A stretch of 64,000 bases of DNA from Salmo trutta (GCF_901001165.1 NC_042961.1:36395609-36459608); one strand, 5' to 3'; positions 10,132-22,651 are shown, counted from the stretch's first letter. The notes: generated from the letters alone by a model not told the origin. A program made the numbers and translations.

Positions 10132-11170
10132 TATATACAGTATTTAGCTGCTATTTATAAACTTTTATAAAAATGATTCATCAAATAGCCTTACAATGAG
10201 CAAAAAAGTAGTCAGCTTGAGGATACATTTTGCCATGATTTATTGTTGAACTCAGCAGGTTTTGTTTGGTTAATAGCCTACAGAAATGTGCTGCAATCAA
10301 GGTAAAGAGCTTCCTATACAGTTCATGTCTTTCTGTAAACTGCTGAGGCCAGCAAATAAAGACAATGTGAGGGGAACAATAAAGATGTTGCAGAACTGCT
10401 AGATTTGAAGCACCACTCCCTTCTGCCCAGTTTTCCTGATGTTGCTATGGCAAGTTGTTTTTCACCATCCCTTTAACTCTCACTTCTGAGGAGAGATTGT
10501 TTTCTAAACTAAGGGCTCTTTTCAATCCACATCGTTGAAGTTCAGCTTTACAGCATTATTGAAATGTAAAGGCAATGTTCCTGCTTTAGAGGAGAGGCTT
10601 TTACGGTAAACACTGCCTATGTGACTTGTTTCAGGAAACCAGGCATATGTCACGCGTCTTTACTTCACAGGAGAGGCATTTGAACATAACACATTTTGAT
10701 TTAAAAAAAAAAAATTTGGGCAGAAAAGCATTCTGGAACGTGAACTTTCATGTGCCATAATAACAAACGTGTATGCCATCTGTAAATACAAATAAAAGTG
10801 TTAAATTACAAGACTAGTTTGTTTAGCCACAGAAAAAGCCAGGGACCTTCCCTCTACCCATAATTGGCTGAGATAATGGATGGGCTGGACATGTCGAGAG
10901 ATGAGTTTGGATTGTTCTGCCATGTAGCACGCTTCTGCTATAACATGAGCTGGTCAGTATGTGTAGGTAATCCTTTCTAACGCATTTAAAAAAAAAGATA
11001 TCACATACAACTGCATAAGTGATTCTCTCCACTTTCTGGAGGACCGAGTTTTGAAATCAGTGGAATGCCCGGTGTAATTAGAGTATGATCGCTAAGGAGA
11101 TGGAGAAAATTCTGGTGTTTGATTTGCAAATATGCAGAGGGAGTCGAAAGAGAACACAGAAGGCTGTTGT

Positions 11171-11178
11171 ATAAAATA
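11171..11178 (+). promoter_or_regulatory. Possible TATA box
   Basis: ATAAAATA lies 38 bp upstream of an ATG that opens a short frame ending at a good splice donor. AT-rich DNA gives such matches by chance, so this is only suggestive. Confidence 0.2.
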
Positions 11179-11215
11179 ACTGTCTCTCGATTACATCTTT
11201 ATACTATGGGCAACC

Positions 11216-11259
11216 ATGACATCCGTGCTGGAGGAAAAAGCGTCCATCCATGTATACGG
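11216..11259 (+). CDS. Candidate first coding exon
   Basis: The ATG at 11216 (context CAACCATGA) opens MTSVLEEKASIHVY plus two bases of the next codon. The exon then meets GTAAGAAT, a strong match to a 5' splice site. The surroundings are free of recognisable transposons. An overlapping ATG at 11206 reads MGNHDIRAGGKSVHPCIR to the same donor. I do not recognise the protein and could not find a matching downstream exon in the window. A chance combination is quite possible. Confidence 0.2.
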
Positions 11260-12861
11260 GTAAGAATCTAGCTAGCTAGATTTTCAGTTATTATATGATT
11301 TTGTCAGTCGTTTTCATTTCAAGTTAGAGTAACGTTAGCTAGCTAGCTATCTGGCTGGATCACGTATGATCTGTGGCGTAATATTATTTGTATCTCATAG
11401 GCACTCGCATTGCTAGCTATAGCCTAATGTTAGCTAACATTGAGCCTGGTTGATTAGCCACCTGCAAATTCATGCAGGGTAGTAATGTTATGAGTTGGGA
11501 TTAAAGTTCATTGTTTAGCTAGCTAGCTACATGTCTAAATAAAATTATCCACTATGCAATTTAACATTTCACTACACCTTCTGTATCCTGTGCATGTGAA
11601 AAATAAACGTGTATTTTATTTGATATAGTATGTGCTTACCAGAGACGGTAATGTGAAGAACATGACCTGTACCAAAGTCAAATTAAGATATAATGTTAGG
11701 CCAACATCGAGACAGTGTCCAAGTTCTGAAAACGCACACTCCCTGCTTTTACACACACACACACACCCCCACACCCACAGAGATCCTCCTTTCAATAGCA
11801 AGGAGAAGTTGTTTACCTCTGTGAGCAGCAGTATTGCATTAGATAGGGGCCTGTCTGTGGCGTTGGTTATGGATTTAGGCTTCATCACTGTGGCATCTCT
11901 CTTAGCGTTGATTTATAATTCCCAGAAGCCCGTAATTAAGCGGTGTGCATGAAAAGGCTCATTTCCCTCCTCCACTTCCTTTCTTTATTTCTGAATGACT
12001 GAGGGCTATATTTACTGACCACTGGTGCGGGAGAGCCAGAACAGAAGCTGAGCACTCTATAAATTGCTAAGCTCTGCTACATAATTTGTAGCAAGGTCCT
12101 GCTTATGAAGCATATTTTCTATTTGCTCTTGTTTTTTAATGGTCTCTTCTCTCCTGTCTAATCGCAGCATGCAGGATATTAATTTGGGAGCTGTGACTTT
12201 GATGACTTTGTTGCAGTTTTTTAATAAACACAACATCTCCATCAGCTGTGCTTTCCTTTTTTGAGAAGTTATGACCGCTGCCGCTAAATGTTTTTAGCTT
12301 TTGAAGGGAGATTTTTTTCACAAATTGTCGGGGAGCTCCTGGCTCTGAGGGAGTGTAATTGTTTTATTAAAACCACAAAAGAACTGCAACCCTGAAGTGT
12401 CAGATTTTGATGTTGTCTAACAAGCAAGAGTATATTAATGCAAATAACTGCTACACATACACACACTTCTGCCATGTCATGAGCATACCTGGACCACCTA
12501 TTGAGACATGCCTTTTGTTAAGTAAATCAGGTGATAAATGAGTTGAATAGGAGACTGGAGTAGGACTTTAACCTTTTTTGAGGTTTCCTCAGATGCTGCT
12601 GTTGGCACACTGTGGTGCTTAGACAGGATGCATTTGTTTCCATCTTAATTGATTTGAGTTCCTAGTATGGAGGGCCACATACAGGATACTGTGTTGGTGA
12701 ATGCCAAGTGTGGAATGCATCATACAATAGATAAATGTAGAGTTGTATATAGTATACTTAAGATACAACCTATTTAGAAGAACTTGAGTCAAAGTATGCT
12801 CAGCCTTTACCAATGCAAATGTATAGCGGTCCTACTTTTTACCGAATTGAAGCATATTCAC

Positions 12862-13362
12862 CTGGATATTTCACTATTAAAACAAACTTTGTCAAACGTT
12901 TTCATAACTTGGGAGTGTCCTATCGAGTTGTATCAATGTTTCACTGTATTTATTCCATAATTCTTTAACACCTCTGTAGTCTTATTTCCTGTTTGGCATT
13001 TCTTTACTTACCATTTTAAATGTGATCCTGCGGGCTCTCGTGGTAATTGGGACCGATCTTACTGGACTTCGGCCAAAAACAGGAAGCACATTTCATCTGG
13101 TTCAGCATTCGACTGTAGCAAATTTCCAATGCTAAGTAGATAAAGTGAAATGGATATATGAATTCAAGGATGAAAAACAAAACATGTACAGCTTCCCTAA
13201 GATTTAAAAATTAATTCCATCACGTTTTTTTGTTGCAAATTTGAAGTCGTTTTTTATAGAGGTTTCAGTGCAATAAATAAAATAAATGCAGTGGGACATG
13301 GACACAATTCGACTTTAGGAGACTCCCAAAACGTTTTACAAAGTTTGTTTCAAGGGCAAAAT
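12862..13362. repeat. Inverted repeat pair around 370 bp of unique DNA
   Basis: AAACAAACTTTGTCAAACG at about 12880, continuing to GGGAGTGTCCTA, is mirrored at 13310-13362 by GAGACTCCCAAAACG and TTTACAAAGTTTGTTT. The arms match imperfectly over about 50 bp. It may mark the ends of a small unknown DNA element. Confidence 0.5.
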
Positions 13363-13955
13363 ACCCTTGTATTTGTAATGCATTACTTGCCTAGCCACCA
13401 CAGAATAACATTGCCATTGAATCCACCCAAACAAAGATATTATATTTGCAAACAGTGACTGAATCACACATTGAAGTCAACTCAAGGTAACATGATGCCA
13501 AGTCATTCAGATAATTGAACGAGAGGCCACTTAGAATATCATTGTATAGCAAATCATTCAGGGAGACCAATAACAGACAATAAGACTTAGGCCAACAGCC
13601 ACTGACATTTTATTTTGTAAATTAATAAAAATCTGCCAAAATAAATAGCAACCTCTTGCTCCTTCCTTGACTTTTCCTGAATATGTACATTTGACATTGC
13701 TTAGTTGTCAGAATTTTTAAATCACAAACAGACTCCAAAAATAGTTATTAGCTCACAATCTCTGTATTGTTGTTTAAAGATGGGCCATTACCAGTAATAT
13801 TCAGGACCAGAAGGACAGCTTGTTAAAATGGGCTAAACTGATCTTTCTGGGGAAGGCTCTACTTCTTTATCATTCAATCAAAAATTGCTAAGTAGATAAA
13901 GTGAAATTGATATATGAATTCAAGGATGGAAAACAAAACACGTACAGCCTCCCTA
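13131..13955 (+). repeat. 69-bp direct duplication, 756 bp apart
   Basis: GCTAAGTAGATAAAGTGAAA (13131) recurs at 13887. Both copies run on through ATATGAATTCAAGGATG and AAACAAAACA to GTACAGC(T/C)TCCCTA. Only a few substitutions separate them. The intervening DNA is unassigned. Confidence 0.8.
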
Positions 13956-14364
13956 GGAATTCATTTTTAAATCTATCAATCTGAGATGGAATTCCTCCTC
14001 AGTCACGACCATCTTCAAGGAAATCTGCGGTGATTGAATGAGGTATTACGGCAGGTAGAGGCAGCAGGCCCAAGAGTTATGGCCCAACATGGTTCAGCAA
14101 GTGTGTAACAACGGGATTGTTGCTGTCCTGTTTGACTGAGCAGTTCATATGCATATGCACATGCACTGACACAAACATAGCACACAGCATACACTGAGCA
14201 CTAAGATTTTCTGTTATCTATGTCTTCCTGAGTTTGTGTGACCGGGGGGTTGTGGCCCAGTACCCAGTAGAGGGTAATGATATTCCTCTTCCCCTCCAAT
14301 GTTTTTTAATCATGCACCATTATTTATGAAAAGATAGTGGCGGTGCTGGGCTGCTGTGGCTTCG
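13956..14364. other. No feature recognised
   Basis: No gene or repeat structure is seen. Confidence 0.4.
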
Positions 14365-14700
14365 GGCGTCATAGTGTAATGAATACTCAGGGACATAAAA
14401 GTGCAGAATCAGGTGCAGAGCGCGGCAGATGTCTATTAAGCCTTCGCAGAAGGCAGGAATCATGGTCACAGGCAGGTAATGGTCAAGCACAGGTAGGCAG
14501 TCAAAAACAAACAGAATGAACTGAACTAAATAAGGAGCTGATGAGACCAGGTGAGAAACGAACACTGGTGAAATCAATGAACAAAAATGAAAGACAGGGC
14601 TACGTTCCAGAACACAAAGAAACAGGGCTACGTTCAAGAACTCAAAGAAAAAGAACACAAGGTTGACTAAGAAAAGACAAGCAGAACCTTACACGTTGCA
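14365..14700 (-). mobile_element. Probable decayed LTR remnant
   Basis: The sequence has the style of LTR-element ends seen elsewhere in salmonids (GGCAGGTAATGGTCAAGCAC, repeated ACAGGGCTACGTTC units at 14597 and 14627). No polypurine tract, partner LTR or target duplication is present. Confidence 0.35.
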
Positions 14701-15245
14701 GTCATGATTTGTGAAATCAGCTGTGGCAGCAGAGGGAAAGTTATTGGTACAGAATTGACTTATTGGAGTGTGCAGATGCATGTCTTTCACCCCGGGAGGA
14801 AAGAGAAGAGAGAAGGAAAGGGGGAGAGGACAGAGGTGTATACAGGGAAGAGGGGATGGGAGGAGAGAATAAATGAATGGAACAGTTTGGGAACTCGCCG
14901 AGGGCGCCCATTAATTTGTCACTGCAATAGGAGTTATCTGTGTTTTGAGATTGGATTTTGCTTTATTTTTATTGTTTTGCAGTAGGGGAGGTCTCCATGT
15001 CTGAATGGTGGTGGGAGAAGTTGACACTTAAGTGGATATGGTGCACAGAGGGAGTATGGTCGGGCGAATAAAAAGCTGGTTTGTTTTTCTGCATTGTATC
15101 CTATGGGTTAAGATTATAATGTGTACCTAATGTTGTCTACTCCCTTGCCTCTCTTGTACATGAGCTAAAATGACAAGGCAATCTCCGACTAGATTGAATT
15201 CTATGGAGGAAGTTTGCAGCCAGACTGGTACATTGGTCCTACTCA
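14701..15245. other. No feature recognised
   Basis: A purine-rich stretch (14795-14880) lies among ordinary sequence; no gene is seen. Confidence 0.4.
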
Positions 15246-16000
15246 CATGAAAAAATATTAAAGTATACTATGGTCAAAATACTATAGCCCTCACTGTAGT
15301 GTTTTTGTGGACTTTACTGTAGTTTCACCGTAGTGTTTTTGTGGATTTTAATATAGTATTCACTGCAGTTGATTTGTGGACTCAAGCACTCAAAAACACT
15401 ACAGTGAATTAAAGTATAAATAGTGTAGTGAAAGAAATGTAAAATATACAATAGTAATTAAGTTTTTTAGCAGATTATAGTATTTACTGTAGTGTAGTAA
15501 ATGGATACATTTTTGTACTTTTCCCGTATACTGTAGTATTTTCTGTAGTGTTTTTGCGGACTGTAATATTGAGTATTGACTCTTTTTGCGGACATTCCTG
15601 TTGTGTTTTCCATAGTGTTTTTGTTTTTTATTATCTTTGACATAGAAGTGGAGGCTTTCTCCTTGAAAATAACTTCTAGAGATATTAAAAGAGCACATTT
15701 TCCATAACCTGTAGGTAGGTAGGACTGGGGTCTGAGTGGATAGTTCAGAGATTTGGCTCTTTTCCATAACCTGTATGGAACACAATATATGGTCTATACT
15801 TGGCATGTCAGTTTCTCACATACAGGTTGCACAAATTGGGAAATGGTGAAGGGATTGGGCAAAGTATGTGTAAATTAGATACTGAAGTATTTACTATAGT
15901 TAAAGCGTTTTTGCGGACATTATAGTAGTATTTACTACAGAATTCAGCATTAAGTAAGTACAGTAGTATTCTATAGTAAACTGTAGTATGTTTTCATGTC
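15246..16000. repeat. Palindromic element with internal short repeats
   Basis: The left end (CATGAAAAAATATTAAAGTA) and right end (TACTACA...GTATGTTTTCATG in reverse) form inverted termini. In between, ACTGTAGTGTTTTTG(T/C)GGAC-like units recur at about 15293, 15330, 15541 and 15898. Several internal stretches are near-palindromic. I read it as a MITE-like element; the family is not identified. Confidence 0.55.
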
Positions 16001-16019
16001 GGTATGGGAGAAGGAAATA

Positions 16020-16805
16020 CAGTGCCTTGCAAAAGTATTCATCCCCCTTGGCATTTTTCCTATTTTGTAGCATTACAACCTGTAATTTAAATAGATTTTT
16101 ATTTGGATTTCATGTAATAGACATACACAAAATAGTCCAAAGCCATGAAGTGAAATGAAAAAAATTACTTCTTTCAAAAATTTGAAAAAATGGAAAAGTG
16201 GTGCATGCATATGTATTCACACCCTTTGCTATGAAGCCCCTAAATAAGATCAGGTGCAACCAATTACCTTCAGAAGTCACATAATTAGATTGCACACAGG
16301 TGGACTTTATTTGTCACATGATCTGTAACATGATCTCAGTATATATACACCTGTTCTGAAAGGCCCCAGAGTCTGCAGCACCACTAAGCAAGCGGCACCA
16401 TGAAGAACAAGGAGCTCTCCAAACAGGACAGGGAAAAAGTTGTGGAGAGGTACAGATCAGGGTTGGTGGCAGCATCATGCTGTGGGGATGTTTTTCATCG
16501 GCAGGGACTAGGAAACTGGTCAGAATTGAAGGAATGATGGATGGCGCTAAAAAAAGGGAACTTAAACAGGTTTCCCCTCAATAAGTCTTCCAGAGATTTA
16601 AGACTGGGACGGAGGTTCACCTTCCAGCAGGACAATGCAAATCAATTTATAACATTTTTGACATGCGTTTTTCTGGATTTTTTGTTGTTGTTATTCTCTC
16701 TCACTGTTCAAATAAACCTACCATTAAAGTTAGACTGATAATTTATTTGTCATTTGGCAAACGTACAAAATCAGCAGGGGATCAAATACTTTTTTCCCTC
16801 ACTGT
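16020..16805 (+). mobile_element. Internally deleted or chimeric Tc1-like element
   Basis: It begins at a TA with CAGTGCCTTGCAAAAGTATT and includes the transposase start region (ATGAAGAACAAGGAGCTCTC, 16400). It then jumps at about 16460 to the D1 region (GCAGCATCATGCTGTGGGG). The last part (16650-16805), ending TTTTTCCCTCACTGT, matches a different Tc1 family terminus. No transposase frame survives. Confidence 0.7.
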
Positions 16806-18416
16806 TGCTGTTAAAAAAGATCTACAAATGGACAGCTTGACTTATGGACAGTATATCTTAGTTTTCAAGAATGAGTTAAATAAAATTAGATTTGTCACAT
16901 CCAGCTAATACAACTTTACCATGAAAAGCTTTCTGGCGCTTTGGAAAGCCTTTTCATACTATCAATCTGGTAGAAACCAGGCCTTGTTTGTTACGTGTTT
17001 ATGTTAGGGTCCTTGTCCATGTACTTTGGTTAATCTGTTGATAATAACTCAACTGGAGTTGCGTCTCTTTCTCTCTCCTCTCTCTCCTGACTTCTGAGAG
17101 TCCTTGTGGCTAGAAGCGGCTCGTGAGAAAGTGAACAGGGGAAATATACCTGTCTGGTGTTCAGAACTGGATATTGGTGAACTTGTTCTGTATAATTGGA
17201 CTGGAATAGCATTGTAATTTGTGACTGGAGAGCAAGAGGCTTGACTGGTGAACTCCCATGTTAAACAATTCTTGACAAGGGAAAATACTGTTACTTCATT
17301 AGCAACCATTTGCATGTTTTATCCCCCATATAAAAAATGTTCAATTCTAAATTAAATCTAGTTCTGCTGTTATAGAAATTGGCTTATTGTTCCTTTTGGT
17401 TATTTAGAGCCTGAATGGGTTTTTGTGGCCCTTTAAGTGTTTTAGAAAAATAATTCAAGACCAGAGACTATTCATCAATAAAGCTAAACTGTAATATACC
17501 ATAATTCTGTGACCTGAACATCCTTTCCTTCAAAATGGTGGTCTTGTGAGTAGATAGTCGGGCATGACGTGTGTGTGTGTTCTGAATCCTGTATCTTCCT
17601 TTCTATCAGGCTCCATCTGTGTTTCGGAGTGCTGGCTTACTCCCCAAACATCTCTTTGGACTTGTCAGTCCTGCATTCCTGGATGTTACCGACACTCTGA
17701 CAGGAAATGATGCAATCAATGAAGTGGCGGGGGCACAGAGGGAGAGACGGGTGGAGTTGAACAGAAAGTGATCATGGTGATTGGCTGTCTGGACAAAGGC
17801 CAAGGCGAGGTGAAAGGAGGGAGGGGGGTTAAGGCTCCCTTGGTGCCCTTTGGAGGGGGTCAAGAAGATGCCAGCTACATGACTCCCAGTGTGTGTTGTT
17901 TGTTTGTTTGTGTTTACTTGTTTTCCTACCTTATCAGTACCCCAAAATCCTAACAATTCACCCGAATGTCCTGACAAGTTTAGAAAACTAACATTTTTGA
18001 AAAGTCAGGACTTTTTTCAAGACCTGAATTTGTTAAAATTGTATTTAAAGCTTAAGGTTTAGGTTTTGGGGTTAAGGTTAGGGTTAGGGGTTAGGAAAAA
18101 TTGGATTTGTAATGGTCAAGCATTTGGACTCCCCAAAAAGTCCAAAAATTACACGAAAATAAAGCGGTGTACATGCATCTGTGCAAATGTGTGTGTGTGT
18201 ATGCATGCTAAGTGTGTGAATGTGTGTAAGTGCCTAGCGTGAGGTAACACTCCAACCTTTCACACTGAGAGCAGTCATCCCACTGAGCGTCATTTGGAGG
18301 GGGATGGTGATGGTGCTTTCTGGTTGCGGTTTCAATTAAGCCATTGAGTGTGTGGAGAGCCTGTCACTGTCTGTTCAATGCCACATGGGCTGCATTTATA
18401 CAGGCAACCCAATTCT
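16806..18416. other. Mostly unassigned; short telomere-like stretch
   Basis: At 18075-18102 there is GGGTTAAGGTTAGGGTTAGGGG, only two or three telomere-like units, within a wider fish repeat-like segment (17935-18170) rich in CCCCAAAA and GGGGTTA. (GT)n runs occur near 17570 and 18190. No gene is seen. Confidence 0.4.
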
Positions 18417-18516
18417 GATCTTTTTTTACTAATTGGTATTTTGACCAATTCGATCAGCTTTTTCAAAGCTCTTATGTGATCGGTCAAAAGACCAATTAGT
18501 GGAAAAAAATAGAGAT
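18417..18516. repeat. Small palindromic MITE
   Basis: ACTAATTGGTATTTTGACCA at 18428 is mirrored by GGTCAAAAGACCAATTAGTG at 18482, giving arms of about 40 bp with an 18-bp spacer. Its compact size and T/A-rich ends fit a miniature inverted-repeat element. Confidence 0.7.
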
Positions 18517-18894
18517 ACAGAGGTCTATGATGAGGAGTGTAGACAACAGGTGGGAGTCATTAGCGAGGATACCGGCCCAGTCTTTGGAAGCTAGTCTAAT
18601 GCCTGTCAAAATACCAGACTTTGTAATGAGATGTTGCAACTCCTTGTTGCATATTGTGAGCTGGTTGAACATTGTGCAACTGTAATCAGTGGCACACCGA
18701 GTCAGACCCAATTCCAGTTGAAAATGGTCCGTTTCCTCTTTTACTGTACTGAACTAAATTCAGAAGTATATTTTGTCTAGAAAGGCTTTGTCTCCAACAC
18801 CTGCTAACATGCACACACTAACGTATGCACACACATACACACACATTTTTCAGGATGCATGTTTCTTTCTTTCAGAGCTTAACTGACCTTTTCA
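18517..18894. other. No feature recognised
   Basis: Ordinary sequence ending in a short (AC)n-rich part at 18811-18845. Confidence 0.4.
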
Positions 18895-19674
18895 TAGCAA
18901 TGTTTGCTGAGAGAGATATTCTAGACAATTCTGTCTGTCATTGTATGCTGTAGCGTTAAGATTTCCCTTCACTGGAACTAAGGGGCCTAGCCCAAACCAT
19001 GAAAAACAGCACCAGACCATTATTGCTTCTTCACCAAACTTTATAGTTGGCATTATGCATTGGGGCAGGTAGCGTTCTCCTGGCATCCACGAACCCAGAT
19101 TCGTCCTTCGGACTGCCAGATAGTAAAGCGTCCAATAGCAGCCAGCTTTACACCACTCCAGCCAACACTTGGCATTGCGCATGGTGATCTTAGGCTTGTG
19201 TGCGGCTGCTCAGCCATGGAAACCCATTTCATGAAACTCCCAACGAACAGTTCTTGTGCTGACGTTGATCCCAGATGCAGTTTGGAACTCAGTAGTGAGT
19301 GTTACAACGCACTCTACGTGCTTTAGCACTCGGCGGTCAGGCTCTGTTAACTTGTGTGGCCTACCACTTCGCGGCTGAGAGCCATTGTTGCTCCTGGACG
19401 TTTCCACTACACAAAAACAGCACTTACAGTTGACCAGGGCAGCTTCAGCAGGGCAGAAATTGAACTGACTTGTTGGAAAGGTGGCATCCTATGATGGTGC
19501 CACGCTGAAAGTCACTGAGCTCTTCAGTACGGGCCATTCTACTGACAATGTTTGTCTATGGAGATTGCATGGCTGTTTGCTCGATTTTTATACACCTGTC
19601 AGCAATGGATGTGGCTGAAATTGCCAAATCCTCAAATTCTGAAGGTGTGTCCACATACTTTTGGCCATGTAGTG
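18895..19674 (-). mobile_element. Tc1-like element, truncated
   Basis: The right end is a Tc1 terminus (TACTTTTGGCCATGTAGTG) followed by TA. On the minus strand, transposase pieces run from the N-terminal region (19210-19407: GSQPRSGRPHKLTEPDRRVL) into the middle (18892-19182: GEEAIMVWCCFSWFGLGPLV). Frameshifts separate them. The C-terminal catalytic half and the other inverted repeat are missing. Confidence 0.75.
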
Positions 19675-19676
19675 TA

Positions 19677-20768
19677 TTCCTCAACATGCTCACAACCTGC
19701 CATTGGATACAAATTATAGAATAATTGTGCATGTCAAGTTATAGTTGAATACTGTATGTAAAATTATATTTACCATCTACTTTTCTTTCTATTCAGCACT
19801 TCAAAATCAACAATTTTGAAATGTGTATCTTGTATTTTTAGCTATTGTATTAAATTGTAGTTAAAATGATGTATTGGTGACTACACAAAATGTTCTCATG
19901 ATATTTCATGGAAAACTTTGACTTTTCATGAATGACTCAGCGTTGAAAGATGTGTGAAACCCCAATGAATGCACAATCAAACGTTCTGAACTTAGGGGGG
20001 CATTAAAAGTGTTATCAGTTAAGAGTTCTGTACTTAGAAAATATACCTTAAATCTGAAAAATGTGCCAAAGTGATAGAAAAAAAATGTAATTCGACTCGT
20101 CACACTGTGCCTCTCTCACTTTTTCGATGGATACAGTACGTCGATTAAGTTAATAGGGAAAGAGATAGTAAGATGGTTCGAGGTGGGAAAAAGGGACTGA
20201 AGAGGCAGATGCAGATCAGACAGCTTGGAGAACAGCATGTGACCGCGGTTGTCACTTCTCCTTCCCCCGGCCTGTACATTGGCAGAGGCCCATGGTGAGC
20301 AGATCGGTTACCTGGTCATCTGTTTAGCTCTGCTGGGGCATGAGGGGACCGGCACCGCAGGTCTCCACGGCACTTTAACGGCCAGGCAATCTGCTCGGCT
20401 TGTATCGAGCCTGCCCGTTAGTCACACTCCGAGACGCGCGCGCACACACACAGATTTGGACACGCACACTAAAAACTCAAACACGTGCATTCATACACTC
20501 ACTCGCACACATGTGTGTACATGCACATACCTGTGCACGAAAACACACACTTTGTAAATCTCTGCAGGTTTCATCCCAGTTCTTCTACCCTACCCTCTTT
20601 AACACTTTTGTCAACTGAGTATGGAAAGTCAGGTGAGCACCATTCGAACAGAAACCGGGAAGAACGGATGGCATCTTCACTAAATTGTTGAACAAAATGT
20701 ACTTAATTTAGGGAATTAGATTGAGGTTAAATAGCATCCAGCAGGTGTTCAAATATAATAAGAATCAC
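19677..20768. other. Unassigned, GC-richer core at 20230-20420
   Basis: No mobile element is recognised. A GC-richer, non-repetitive part (20230-20420) is followed by an (AC)n-like run (20440-20550). Open frames there are driven by the low-complexity CA repeat. Confidence 0.4.
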
Positions 20769-20772
20769 TTAA

Positions 20773-22221
20773 CCTGTCTGGGGTATGTGGGACGATTTCG
20801 TCCCACCTACGTAACAGCTACTGATATTCCAGTGGCGCGATTTTTGAATCGTTAGAAATACTATTACTTCAATTTCTCAAACATATGACTATTTCACAGC
20901 TATTTAAAGACAAGAATCTCGTTAATCTAACCCCACTGTCCGATTTCAAAAAGGCTTTACAACGAAAGCAAAACATTAGATTATGTCAGCAGAGTGCCCA
21001 GCCAGAAAAAATCAGACAGCCATTTTTCAAGCTAGCATATCATGTCACATAAACCCAAACCACAGCTAAATGCAGCACTAACCTTTGATGATCTTCATCA
21101 GATGACACACCTAGGACATTGTGTTATACAATACATGCATGTCTGTTCAATCAAGTTCATATTTATATCAAAAAACAGCTTTTTGCATTAGCATGTGACG
21201 TTCAGAAAACGCATAACCCCCGGCAAACTTACGTTGAATTTACTAACAGTTTGCTAAATTACTCACGATAAACGTTCACAAAAAGCATAACAATTATTTT
21301 AAGAATTATAGATACATTACTCCTCTATGCACTCGATATGTCCGATTTTAAAATAGCTTTTCGGATGAAGCACATTTTGCAATAATCTAAGTACATAGCC
21401 CGGCATTACAGGGCTAGCTATTTAGATACCCACCCAGGTCAGCATCCACCAAAATCACATTTCCTATAAGAAAAATGTTCTTACCTTGCTTGTTCTTCAT
21501 CAGAATACACTGCCAGGACTTCTACTTCAATAACAAATGTTGGTTTGGTCCCAAATAATCCATCGTTATATCCAAACAGCGACGTTTTGTTCGTGAGTTC
21601 TAGAATGCTTCTTCCCGGTTTCGCGCATGGCGCATTGGCGTGTCAAAAATGTCTAAATATTCCATTACCGTACTTCGAAGCATGTCAACCGCTGTTTAAA
21701 ACCAATTTTTATGCCATTTATGTCGTAGAGAAGTTATAATATTCCGACCGGGAGTATGCATTGAGCCTAAACAGCCGAATAAAATTTCTCCTCAGAAGCG
21801 ACTCATGCACGCGCATCATTCAAAGGTCCTCGGAGCATCCACTTACAAAAGGCGATAATATGTTTCAACCTGAGGCTCCCTCGTAAACCTTCAGTTATTT
21901 CGCGGGCTCTGAGAGCCTATTGGAGCCCTGGGAATTGTCACGTTACAGCTAAGATCCTTACTTTTCAATAAAAAGATGCAAGACGCACGACTCCTTGTCA
22001 GACAGGGTACTTCCTGCTTGAAACCTTGTCAGGTTTTTGCCTGCCATAGGAGTTCTGTTATACTCACAGACACCATTCAAACAGTTTTAGAAAATTCAGA
22101 GTGTTTTCTATCCAAACCTGAACAATATGCATATTCTAGCTTCTGAGTTGGTGTAGGAGGCAGTTAAAAATGGGAACATATTTTTCCAAAATTCTCAATA
22201 CTGCCCCCTAGCCCAGACAGG
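20773..22221 (-). mobile_element. Non-autonomous TTAA-flanked transposon, copy 2
   Basis: It is flanked by TTAA at 20769-20772 and 22222-22225. The left end starts CCTGTCTGGGGTATG and carries the palindrome GTGGGACGATTTCGTCCCAC (20787-20806). The right end, on the minus strand, starts CCTGTCTGGGCTAGGGGGCA. Length is 1449 bp. The body matches copies 3, 5, 6 and 8. Conserved donor-like blocks lie at about 21076-21105 and 21484-21506 on the minus strand. No transposase is encoded. Confidence 0.85.
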
Positions 22222-22225
22222 TTAA

Positions 22226-22651
22226 TTACAATTTAAGACTCTAAAAACAATAATATCAGCGAACAAAGCCTACTTTTCCAGGAAGTTGACATTTTTATTT
22301 CTCGAGGTCACTACCTTCTACGTTCATTGGCAGTACGTTAGCAATCTGCATGGACCTACTTCCTCTGTGGATGTGCTCTGTGATACCACAGCGATCACAT
22401 GAACACGTGTGTGTGTGTGAGAGACAGACAGACCAGGTTTATTGAAGCGTTAGATTGACGGAAGACAAGACAGAGTTGGGTATGTTTTTAAAGGAACAGC
22501 ATCTTTTTTTTCTGCCTGGAAGATCGATGTTTCCATATACCCATAACTTCTGGTCAGAGTGGAATGTAATTGCATGAATCACAAAGTTCTTAGTCTACAT
22601 GCATTGCATGGAGCTGTAATAGCAGCCCAAGCATATACATTTCTGTACTGT
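22226..22651. other. Unassigned with (GT)n run
   Basis: A short (GT)n tract lies near 22405-22420; otherwise nothing is recognised. Confidence 0.4.

Larger units (their letters stand above)
10132..12860. other. Low-repeat region, possible gene flank
   Basis: No mobile element is recognisable. It contains the candidate first exon (11216-11259), GCTAGCTA-rich stretches (11262-11540), a short (AC)n run near 11751-11765, and at 12060-12440 a mixed-composition segment without repeats that may be conserved non-coding DNA. Confidence 0.4.

Noticed and set aside
17606..17977. 123-codon minus-strand frame and a pyrimidine-AG acceptor at 17609 on the plus strand as a second exon for 11216-11259
   Set aside because: Joining in the required phase gives a stop after about 30 codons with no recognisable protein; no domain is seen in either strand.
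18075..18102. Interstitial telomere repeat
   Set aside because: Only two to three GGGTTA-type units occur within a wider repeat; too short to mark a fusion point.
20249..20691. Open frames of 68-102 codons rich in His and Thr
   Set aside because: Most of their length is CA-repeat DNA; there are no domains and the frames overlap each other.
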